Positions 24,842-34,426 of a stretch of 64,000 nucleotides of DNA are shown one piece after another. How positions within the stretch are numbered: position 1 is the stretch's first letter; every line of letters begins with the position of its first letter. The DNA lies in assembly GCF_949628215.1 (NCBI RefSeq), contig NC_134276.1:69356233-69420232 (forward strand), in the 5' to 3' direction. Source of the stretch: Phalacrocorax aristotelis. Taxonomy: Eukaryota; Chordata; Aves; Suliformes; Phalacrocoracidae. Below the pieces are notes generated by a model. It worked only from the letters and a program-made list of their open reading frames with translations. It did not search any database and was not told where the DNA came from. Made by a program: the position numbers and the translations under genes.

Positions 24842-27800
24842 CACCAGGTCTCTATCTCTTTCTTACATAAAGAGCCTTCCATTTTACTCACCTTTGTCCA
24901 ACACCTTAGCTTAGCTGCATTTGGGGAAGATGAAAATTTACGCCAGGTGTCCATATCTCTAGACTATGGCCATTCCCTCCTGATTGACTCTGGCATCCCC
25001 AGCTGGAGCTGTGAGCTCTTGAACCCATAGGAAGTCATCAAGACAGTAGTGGGACATACCAGATGGCACATGAAAACTGGTAAATACAAAGATTTTTGTG
25101 CTGTTCTACCAGTTATTGCATTCTGATGGTGCTTTTATGTGTGGTCTCAGACCAAAACAGTTAGGAACATCAGGAATTTGGTATTAGAGTGTCCTTCAGC
25201 TCCCAGTGGACAATGATCCTATAGATAGCACCCTAACTAATTGCAGGATGCAATATAGACAGCAATTACTGCTAAAAAGAGAGGTTTCATTGTCCCTGGT
25301 AGTAAACTGTAACTATTTCCCAAAGTGCATGACCATGTTGAAGGGCATCATCTAGAGATCCTTAAAAGCTGGGGTTTCAATACAGCTTTTGTTTGGCCAT
25401 AGCTGTTTCTATTTAGCAACCACACAGAATACCTTAACCCACAAATGTATGAGCATAGCCTTTACTAAAGATAGATGAATATGAAGGATGCCACCTATTA
25501 GGGTATTACAGATTTTATAGTCTCACAAGATTAATTTAGGTGCTATAAACCCTAAGTCTACATGGCTGCAAATGTTGAAACAAATGAAAAAGACAGTCAG
25601 GAATTTCTTGTTGGAATTTCTGTAGAAGAGCACACTAATCTCTGGACAAAGCTTGCCGATGTAGTCTTTCAGTGTGGTCATTTTCTTTAAAAAAGGAAAT
25701 GGAAAGTAATGCCTTTCAAAAGCATTTCCTTTTGAAATATCCATTGACATGTGACAAAACCATACAGAAGACAAATGATTGTCTTGAAAGATGAAGTACA
25801 AAACTGGTTTTACTTTGCACTTGCTCTCCAGTTGGCTGGATTTAGCAAATGAAGGCTGCATGATATGCATGAGTAATTGGAGTTGCTACAGCCAGGTTCA
25901 TTTTGGGTGAGAGTGGGTGGGCTGAGCCAACGCGCACTACCAAAGACCCATTCACATGGATGACGCTCTTCCTTCTTCCCTCCTCATACAAACAACCTCT
26001 TCTTTTTGTAAATGCCATGAGTACTGGATGTGTGGAGAAAAAGGGTGCAGAAATCTACTTCAGATCTTTATCACCTAGCATTTTTCTCAAACTTTTTGAG
26101 AGAAACGTGGATAATAAACCTTCTGCTTCAAGATATTTGGGCACAGCTGCTTAGTTTCAAAAGACTGCTTTCTTTTCCTTTCCCCTTTCCACATTACTCT
26201 CCAGCTTCTCCGGTAGATTTCTCTGCTTCTGGAGCAAAATTAATTTCTCCCGGCAAAACTATGGGTTTTGCTCTCAAATTTTGCTACAATAATTAATAAC
26301 TCCAGGAACAGAAGAGCTAATGAAGCCTGGTTTCCAAAGAACTTGTGTCTCGTGGTTCGATTGTTTCCTAGCTAATAAATTGTGACCTCTGATTAAAATT
26401 CTCACAGTCACAGTGTTCATATATCTTTCTCCTGCATGGACTCTTTGCTGCTCAATAAGACTTAAGTATAACCTGTATCTTTTCCATCCACCTACCACTA
26501 ATAAATGTATAGTGAAATTAACATCTCTGAGACCTATGCTATTTCAGATGAAACAAGAAGGTGATTTAAAAACTACTGAGGGGCCAGAGAGACAGGAGAA
26601 CAGGGAGAGAGACATAAAGAGACACAGGAATGTGTACATATATTTATACGGGTATATACCCAGGCTAAAAAAATCACAGGCATCACCAGCACAGACATTA
26701 GGGCAAAACATCTAGTAACAACTCATCTTACTGATATTGCTTTATTCTTTTCAGGGTACTAGTTGAAGATATCCTGGCAAGAGACTAATTTTTCCCATAT
26801 AATCTATGTGGGCACATTTGCACTATCTGGAAGTGAATCCAGTACAACTAGGTTGAGTAATGCTTCTGTATCTACAGTAGACAAGCTCCTGAACTTGTTG
26901 AAATTACCAATAACTTGAATCAACATCATGATTTTCCTTTTAACAGGCACCAGTGTTTGAGATCTTGTTCCTACCTAGTCAGCCTATCACATGTGCATAG
27001 AAGAAATGTTCCTAAACCTTTTTGATCACCCCTAGACTTCAGATATAAGTCTCCTGGTAATTGGATTACCTTTTTTTTTTTTTTTGGAAGTGTTTGCAGA
27101 ACGCTTCAAAGCCGTCCATGTGTTGAAACTTCAGTATCCAGGAAAACTTCCCAGATGTAGTTCAAGTGTATGTTCCAGCTTTGTCTCCATTGCATTCCTT
27201 CCTCAATTCACCATCCACCTCACAGTTTTGTTTCTGTATCTAAAAAGAGAAGGTTGCATGAGCCATTAAGATCATACGGTATTGTCCAGGACTGGCCTAA
27301 TCAGCTTAGCTTAACTGCCTAGTATGAAGCCTATGGTATATGTAAACTTGCTCATTTATAAAATCTTCCCATGGAAGCACTGGAATGACATGAAAAGATA
27401 AATTTCTGATAATTATTTTTTATCTAATAATGCAAATGCTGTACACATTAGACTATCACTGTCTTTTGTTGGTTGCTTTTAAAAAGCACCGCAGCAATAA
27501 AACTTCAGTGCCAATGAGAGGCACAAGGTAAAGTGTGCACATAAAAATGGTCATATTTTTTTCTACAAATAAGTTTCATACTCAAAAGTTTGCATTGCTT
27601 TTACATGTTTTGGAAATCTATGGGGTATTGCTTTCAGCAGCAGTGAATTTATACTCTGTATAACAAGAAAATTCAAGGGTCCTTTTGTTAGGTTTGGTTG
27701 CTTGCTTGCTGGGCTGCAACACAATTTCCAAATTCATTTAACAGGTATTCACTAGGGGAATTTACTGTTTATGTAAGACTGTAATTTAACTTTGGAAGGC

Positions 27801-28143
27801 AGCAATGAAAGTTTATTTGGTTAAATCTCATTAGCTACTGGAAAACTTATCTGAAAATTCCTAATCCTGCTTACTTCAAAACAGAAATTTGATACTGTAA
27901 ATTACCTCGACCACAGGCTATAATTCTGAAGCCTGTAATTGCAAAAGAGAGTAGGGTTACACAGAAGGCTGTTCATTAGTGTCTTTACTTACATGAATTT
28001 TTCTACTGAGATAACTAAAGCCAATTTATACAAAGGTACTTGTACTCATCCAGTTTTGTATCTATTCAGCTGTATCCAGGAAAAGAACAAAAGCCCACGG
28101 TTATGCAAAATATGTAGATGTGTGCTTTCGTTTGCTTTGTAAA
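24842..28143. other. Intergenic between solo LTR and CR1 copy
   Basis: Plain AT-biased sequence with short chance open frames and one poly(T) run. Nothing else is recognised. Confidence 0.7.
27071..27085 (+). repeat. Poly(T) run of 15
   Basis: Fifteen T in a row lie in the flank upstream of UXS1. No element is recognised at its border. Confidence 0.9.
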
Positions 28144-29040
28144 CACAGAATCACAGAATGGCTGAGGTTGGCAGGTACCTTTGGAGGTCACCTGGTCCAA
28201 TCCTCCCCTGCTCAAGCAGGGCCACCTAGAGCCAGTTGCCCTGGACCATGTACAGGCAGCTTTTGAATATCTCCAGGAAAGGAGACTCCACAATCTCTCT
28301 GGGCAACCTCTGCCAATTCTGGGTCACCCTCACAGTAAAAGTGCTTCCTGATGTTCACGAAGCACTTGTGCTTCAATTTGTGTATCATTGCTTCTGCTCC
28401 AGTCACTGGGCACCACTGAAAAGAGCCTGGCTCCATCTTCTTCACACCCTCCCTTCAAGTATTTATACATATGGATGAGATACATCCTGAGACTTCTCCA
28501 GGCAGAACAGTCCCAGGTCTCTCAGCCTGTCCTCACAGGAGACATGCTCCAGTCCCTTCATCATCCTACTAGCTGTTCACTGTACTCTCTCCAGTATGTC
28601 CATGTCTCTCTGGTACTGGGGAGCTCAGAACTGGACCCAGCACTTCAGGCGTGGCCTCACCAGTGCTAAGTAGAGGGGGAGGATCACCTCCCTCGACCTG
28701 CTAGCAGCACTCCTCCTAAAACAGCCCAAGATACCATTAATTTTCTTTGCCATTAGGGCACATGGCTGGCTTTTGTTCAGCTTGGTGTCCAGGATCTCCA
28801 AGTCCTTTCCAGCTGGTTGGCCCCCAGCATGTACTGGTGCCTGGTGTTGTTCCTCCCCAGGTGCAGAGCTTTGCTGTTTTCCTTGTTGAACTTCATGAGG
28901 TTCCTGTCAGCCCATTTCTCCAGCCTGTCAAGGTCCTCCTGAATGGCAGCACAACCCTCTGAAGTATCAGCTACTCCTTCCAGTTCAGTGTCATCTGCAA
29001 ACTTGCTGAGGGTACATTCTGCCCCATCATCCATATGAGT
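28144..29040 (-). mobile_element. CR1 LINE copy, 5'-truncated, ~0.9 kb, minus strand
   Basis: The left end is the CR1 3' terminus: two complements of the 8-bp ATTCTGTG repeat followed by the typical tail that on the + strand reads GGTCACCTGGTCCAATCC. Reading leftward on the minus strand from 29040, the reverse-transcriptase frame is recognisable: FADDTELEG (the FADD catalytic box, coded at 28990-29001), then DLDRLEKWADRNLMKFN, a CR1 landmark. The frame is broken after about 85 codons and the 5' part is absent, as usual for CR1 insertions. It is inactive. The right border is where CR1 similarity stops and is approximate. Confidence 0.93.
28777..29034 (-). pseudogene. CR1 reverse-transcriptase fragment (ORF2 remnant)
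   Basis: An 85-codon open frame lies within the CR1 copy and contains FADDTELEGVADTSEG, matching the CR1 RT palm motif. It is followed by DLDRLEKWADRNLMKFNKE and HLGRNNTRHQYMLG, the thumb-region signature. It lacks the endonuclease and most of the RT and ends in sequence out of frame with the family. It is a fossil coding fragment, not a host gene. Confidence 0.85.
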
Positions 29041-32000
29041 GTCTTACACTGCAGCTGTCCTAGATCCCTCTTTGTAAGGCCATGGACAATCATAGCTATG
29101 GACCACATAAACTTAATAATGTTAGGTTTCCAGAAATGTGCAGTGAATGTGTTCTCTCTGTCATTCATATAACCCTCTGACACTACAGTTAAGGGAATTT
29201 GTGGAAGAGGAATAATATCAAACATCACTAGGAATTTGTGCACTCCAAATACATTTCAACTGCACTGATACAGATGCTTCTCAGTAATGTCTTCCTATAA
29301 AATCAACCGTACAATTTCTCTAACACCTTTAATTACCTTGTTTACTTTCTGCTTTATTGATAACTTTAGAGCAGTTGAACAGCACTAAGAATCTTTTCTG
29401 CCTCAGAGGAAGAAACGCCAATCCACACTGCAGAGCAGATGTACCCTCCAGCACCTTGCAGTCCTGCTCCTCCAGTTAGTCAGAGCATCAGCCCCTTATT
29501 CACAATTAACCTGATAATCCTCACATTGGTGTTACACAGAAACACTATCACTGAGGTGGCTTGTAAACCATCTGCCTGAGGCTTGCATGAGGGAAGGAGA
29601 AGCAGACCTTTCATATAGCATACCGATAAAAGTCACATTCCAGCTAGGATTACTGCAAGTAAAGATGCAGAAGAGAAATGGCTTCCCTGTTCCTAGTACT
29701 GCAGTGGCCAGCAGAGACTTCCAGCATAAGCCCCAAGTGGGTTTTCTGGACAAAAAGCAGTCCTCAGCCACTACATCACATGCATATTACTTGCATATAC
29801 ATCTTTCGCCCACCCCAAGATAGGTTTATTCTTGTTCACTTTCTGGGGCAGTGCTATCCTGGGAAACAGAGGCAGATATTTATGACTGCTCTGTACCATC
29901 ACACAAAGAAGCCACGGTTTTCTTTGGTACTAATTCCAGCATGATCTGGACTGAATCCAACCCCAAATAGATCCATTCAAAGACACTACTTCTCAAGTGC
30001 TGTAGGGTAGAATGATGCCAATTTAAAAGCTCCAAAGGACTTGGGGAAATTATGAAATGTAAAACAGCAGCGAATGAATAACTTACCTGCTGACCTAGCC
30101 TAAAAAACCTAGCTTCTCTGATGGATGATAAAAGAACTTTGAGGAACAGTGATTTTAACTGCTCACAAGTTTTAATGATCAGTAATCTAGCCACTGCCTC
30201 TGCTATTTCATTCTGACCCAATTACCAGAGAATCTTGCATGTGGCCTGCTGCACTTTCGGAACAGATATAGCACCTTAAAATCTTTTTCTAACTTTGAAA
30301 ATGTACAAGGCTGTCTTCAGTTACCTCAGGGGAAAAATGCATCATCAAGAACAAGTACTTTTAGGTAATGCTACCAGTCAATTTAAGAAAGTTGTTTGAC
30401 TTTTTTTTAATCTAGTCAGTATATCAGTTTCAAGTCTAGAGCCTGAAGCAACTTTTCTGAGTAGCGTTGTGCATTGGGTTTCTACACGCTTGATGTAAAA
30501 AGGAGCCTCAGTTTTTCCTGAATGAAAACTTGGGACTACTCCCACATGGCACCTAATGAAACTGGTTAACAAAATAGATGGACTGCACTGTAGTTTGAGA
30601 TACAATTACTTCCTTATGTGTTATAACTTATCCTTTGCAAACAGCTGTCTAAATATTTAAATGATTCACCTAATTTCTGCAAATCTGTATTTAAGTAGTC
30701 ATTTTCATACTATGACACCTGCTTGTTTCTTTGTTCACATAGACTGAACAATCTGTCTCTTAATTTGTACATTTTCAAGGTCTGGGATTGTCTCAATTCT
30801 GCATTCATGTAATACTTAGGACAGTTGTGATCTGGTTGTATTTGAAACTGTTTATTGCCATCACCACCCAAATAATAAATAACTGAAGCACTTAGCAGCT
30901 TTCTTTTTCTTTTGAGATGTTAATATTAAAAGAATTGACTCTGTTCCCAGAACTGCATATTCTTTTCATTAGTCTTATAAAAACCACACAAACCCTCAAC
31001 CTTCTAATTTTCCCTGAAAAGAAACGCTGCTAGTTTTAAGTCCTTTTTTTGTCTGAGTTCCCCTCCCCACTATAATCTGCTGTTAAAGTAGAGTTCTCAA
31101 AAAAAAGTTCACATTGCAATCTTTTTCTAAAGAAAAAATCACATTTTTACTATCTGTGAACACATGAATGACATTAGTTTTTCAAGACTATTTAGGGCTT
31201 TATTTGACTGAATCATTGTGCCTATGCAGTACAACAGTCTTACTCCACAGAATCACCTGTAGATTTATTAGAGGGGGATCAAAGTACCGGAACAATTCCT
31301 CCTGGGAAAGTATCACTACCTGTAGGATGCAGCTGAATGGTGAGGAAGGGCATCTGTAGTGGTGCAACTCTGTTACTTTCTTGCCTACATTCAGCCTTAA
31401 CTAATGTGGAGACCAAAGTTAGAAGAGTTGATAGTGGTGTGGTGGTAATGGCTTGTTTTTATTTTTGCATTTTTTCAGTGCTTTGCAGTTCCTTTCCTTA
31501 TCTTACAGCAGCTCTCTCTGCTTGGGTCTCAGTGCCCAGGGTCCACTTCTGATTCTGGGAATATAAAGTGGAATGGGATCTCTTGCAGAAACATGACTGG
31601 GGCAGAAAGACAATATCTTCCCTGTATTTCCACATAGCAGAAGAGTCTCCCTCATACGGCATCATGTGGAAATCGTGCAAAATGTGGCAGTTTTTTGTTG
31701 TGGTTTTTTTTTTCTTTTCCTTATTCTGGAATGACAGCTGAGTAATCACAGAGTTCTGATCTGGTATCAAGGAAAAGTATGTTCCAGGGTTGCTGTGAAT
31801 TCTAAGCTCATACCAGTCGTTCAGGTAGACAGACCTGCACATTCACATTTCTAATAATTAAAAAAGTCATTAAAAAAAAATCATCACTTAAAAACCTCAT
31901 CATTTTACAGGCTGCTGTTTAGTGAAAAAAAATCAAAATACTGTTATAAAGCACTTTGAGAACTAAAGTTGAAAACTGCAGTATGGGAGACAGGGTGTAT

Positions 32001-33829
32001 TGCCTGCAAATCAGCCCAGAGAGGACTGCCATTAGCTGAGGTCACACTATCAGCCCAGTTAAGGTAATTACCTGAAGGCAGATGGATGCCTGCTTCCTGA
32101 TGTATAGTGCACTCCTAAGAGCCAGCACTCAAAACTGTATCGTCCCTCAGTCCTTCTCTTGGCACATTTAGCAGCCACTACGTATCAGAACCTCTGCTGT
32201 TGGTGCCAGTCCTTGGCACAAGGTTGTGAATGTGACCAGCTGTATCCTGAAACAAGTGTCCCTGCTGTTGGGCATCATGTGCCTGGAGAACTTTACTTAT
32301 AAGGTACACGCCTATAGTTATAGTTGAGATATAACAGACTTATGCTCAGCCCCCTGCAGTTAAGTTAGACATGCTTTGGCTCACTTTGGAGCATGACATG
32401 GCCGCAGCTGGCCCTGGTGTCACACATGACAAACAGCTGGCCCTGAAGAGGGCCCGGTCAGGCTGCCTCCCACGGGGTTCAAGTCTCCTCCACCATGAAG
32501 TTCCATCAAGCATCCTGCTCCTTTGCTATCCTTTTCCCACCTTAACGGATTGCAGCCTGACTCAACAAGTTTCTGCAGCAAAATTGGCCTGAATACTGTG
32601 CCTGGTGCCAAGCAAGCTGCCTTATGCAGGCAGCTTGATCGAGTCACGGATCGTGCAGCCTAGCTTAGGGTAGGGCAACTGTTAAAAGCGTCTTGCCTAC
32701 CCCTAAAGGGTTGTGGAATCGGTATCGGTATTGTGCATGCGGATACTGTCAGGGAAAATCCTGACTGAAAACAATGGGAGTTTGAGGTGCAGGGAGGGAA
32801 TAATGCTCCTGTAATTTTCTCTAGCTTTCATGCAGCGCTGTTCAGCGATAGCTTTCTGACAGCCAAATTTGCTCCTGGTATAAAAGTCTCTTGAGTGATT
32901 ACTAAACAGACAAATTTGGTGCTAGATTGTGTTGTAAATGGTGATATTTTTACTCCCTTTTCTCCACATAGCTACAAGCAGTGGAACTAACAGGCAAAGT
33001 GTATCAAACACAAATCAAAGGAAACAAAAGTCAAGAGGAAAGGAGTGGCCTTATAATCAAAGCACAGAGTGAGGAGTTAGGAAATTTCAATTCTTAGGGC
33101 TTCCTGAATAAAGTCACTTCGCCTCTCTGGGCCACAAAGGGATATTCTTAATCACTCTGAACAGCCTCTTGCTGCACTTACCCTTCTGAGACTCACACAT
33201 TTGACAGACTTTACTCCTCGTAATAGAGGGGTTAACTCTTGTTAACTGTGTGGGTCTCTGTTTAACTGAGGTCATTGTTTCTTTGGTGTAAACAAGCTGT
33301 ATTTCTATACTCAAATTAAACGATTAAATCTAATTCAAGACCACTTTGTCTTGCAGTCTTCTGTGGGAGATGAGTGTGAGGAAGAATATCCCTTAGAACC
33401 CGTGTGAAGGCTGTACTACTCAGGGGGAAGGTTGGGTTGTGGAGGGAGATTTCTCTTCAGATTAAGCGGGCGTATTTTACTGGCACGAGAAAATGTTTTG
33501 GCACACGAGGAAGGTGCCTACCCTTCCAGGCAAATAGGAATCTGCAGCTTGCAACAGGCCACAGGGACTTCAGATGGAAGCTGCAGCAGAAATGTAAACC
33601 ATTTTAAAGTAACTGTGACCTCATTATCCTGAACAGCAGCAAATTCATAAATTATTACTTTAGGGGGAAAAAAAATCCCGGAGTTTTTCACTTGCCATGG
33701 CAGAGGCGTGTGCAGGTATGGGAAGCACATTTGGGATGAAGCAACCTGTGCTTCCAAAATACCAGACACTGAAGGAGGTGGTGTGACAAGCCACCTTGCC
33801 TATGTGTGCCCACGTCTGTTTGCCTTTCT
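29041..33829. other. Intergenic, proximal upstream flank of UXS1
   Basis: AT-biased sequence up to about 32.2 kb. From about 32240 to 32750 the composition is more GC-rich with scattered CpG and looks like an old, unidentified insertion or LTR. The last kilobase leads into the CpG island. No exon of an upstream or divergent gene is recognised. Confidence 0.65.
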
Positions 33830-34037
33830 GTCCGTCCCGGCAGGCCACCACCCAAGGGCCACCACAGCAGGAGCCGTCAGGTGGCCAAGACGGTCGGCGC
33901 TGAAGCACCCTGGAAGGCCAGACCAGAGGCATGGAGAGGCTGTGAGCGCCCTTCCTTTCCCTCAGGTACGGTCTCTGGGAGGCAGGCGCTCTTCCAACAG
34001 CCGCTAACCAACAGCCCGTCGCTTGTTACGAAGGGAT

Positions 34038-34060
34038 GACAGACAGACAGACAGACAGAC
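34038..34060 (+). repeat. (GACA)n microsatellite upstream of UXS1
   Basis: About six GACA units in a row lie at the edge of the CpG island core, some 270 bp upstream of the UXS1 start codon. Short perfect tetranucleotide arrays like this are usually length-variable. Confidence 0.9.
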
Positions 34061-34107
34061 GGGCCCAGTCGCGGGTAAAAGCTCGGGCCGCCCAGCCGCA
34101 GCGCACC

Positions 34108-34117
34108 GCGCATGCGC
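34108..34117. promoter_or_regulatory. NRF1 binding site (perfect palindrome GCGCATGCGC)
   Basis: The 10-bp palindrome GCGCATGCGC is the core of the nuclear respiratory factor 1 recognition sequence. It lies 213 bp upstream of the UXS1 start codon inside the CpG island. NRF1 sites are typically found just upstream of start sites in CpG-island promoters, so it is a likely activator site; binding is inferred. Confidence 0.7.
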
Positions 34118-34150
34118 GGCCGCCGCCACCGCTCCGGCCGCATCCACAGC

Positions 34151-34168
34151 GGGGAAGGGGGGGGAGGG
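34151..34168 (+). promoter_or_regulatory. G-run tract in promoter, possible quadruplex or Sp/KLF site
   Basis: Runs of four, eight and three G separated by one or two A form a tract able to make a G-quadruplex on the + strand, or to bind Sp/KLF zinc-finger proteins. It sits between the two NRF1-type sites. Function is inferred from composition only. Confidence 0.4.
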
Positions 34169-34190
34169 AGGAAGAGCGGGCGGGCGCCGT

Positions 34191-34202
34191 TGCGCCTGCG
34201 CG
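34191..34202. promoter_or_regulatory. Second NRF1-type site (TGCGCCTGCGCG)
   Basis: TGCGCCTGCGCG differs from the NRF1 palindrome at one central base, a variant known to be used by this factor. It lies 74 bp downstream of the palindromic site and 128 bp before the UXS1 start codon. The pair suggests NRF1 control of UXS1, but only the motif is seen. Confidence 0.55.
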
Positions 34203-34221
34203 GGAGGTTCCCGGGCGGGGG

Positions 34222-34261
34222 GAGCCGAGCTGAGCCTAACCGAGCCGAGCTTAGCCGAGCG
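34222..34261 (+). repeat. Degenerate 10-bp tandem repeat in UXS1 leader
   Basis: Four imperfect copies of a 10-bp unit close to GAGCCGAGCT/GAGCCTAACC occur in a row, ending 68 bp before the UXS1 start codon. The copies alternate in similarity (1 with 3, 2 with 4), suggesting a 20-bp unit duplicated once. It lies in the probable 5' UTR or core promoter. Confidence 0.65.
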
Positions 34262-34329
34262 GTGGGTGGCCTCGCGCGCGCGCTGGCGTGGCCGGCCGTG
34301 CAGGCGCCCGGCGCTGCGTGCGGCTGGGC

Positions 34330-34426
34330 ATGGTGAGCAAGGGGCCGCTGCTGCGCCTGTTGACCGCCATCAACCGGAGGAGGATGAAGCTACTCATGGG
34401 GCTCGCCTTCATCGCTTATGTCGCCT
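34330..34426 (+). CDS. UXS1: UXS1 coding exon 1: start, cytosolic tail and most of membrane anchor
   Basis: The exon starts at ATG 34330, which has G at -3 and G at +4 (strong initiation context), and encodes 32 codons plus one base. The protein opens [11 protein letters not shown] and continues through a basic NRRRMK stretch (residues 15-20) into the hydrophobic anchor [12 protein letters not shown] (21-32). The basic patch before the hydrophobic run fits a type II topology with the N-terminus in the cytosol. The donor is a perfect GTGAGT at 34427. The exon lies inside the CpG island. Human UXS1 has Ala where this copy has Gly-Pro at residues 5-6, so this protein is one residue longer; that comparison is from memory. 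Confidence 0.96.

Noticed and set aside
28388..28669. + strand open frames within the CR1 copy
   Set aside because: They are antisense shadows of the CR1 retrotransposon, which runs on the minus strand.
1..34000. Exons of a neighbouring gene such as ST6GAL2 or ECRG4
   Set aside because: I looked for sialyltransferase-type and other recognisable conserved peptides in the short open frames and found none. Human gene order is only a memory-based guide and bird distances may differ.
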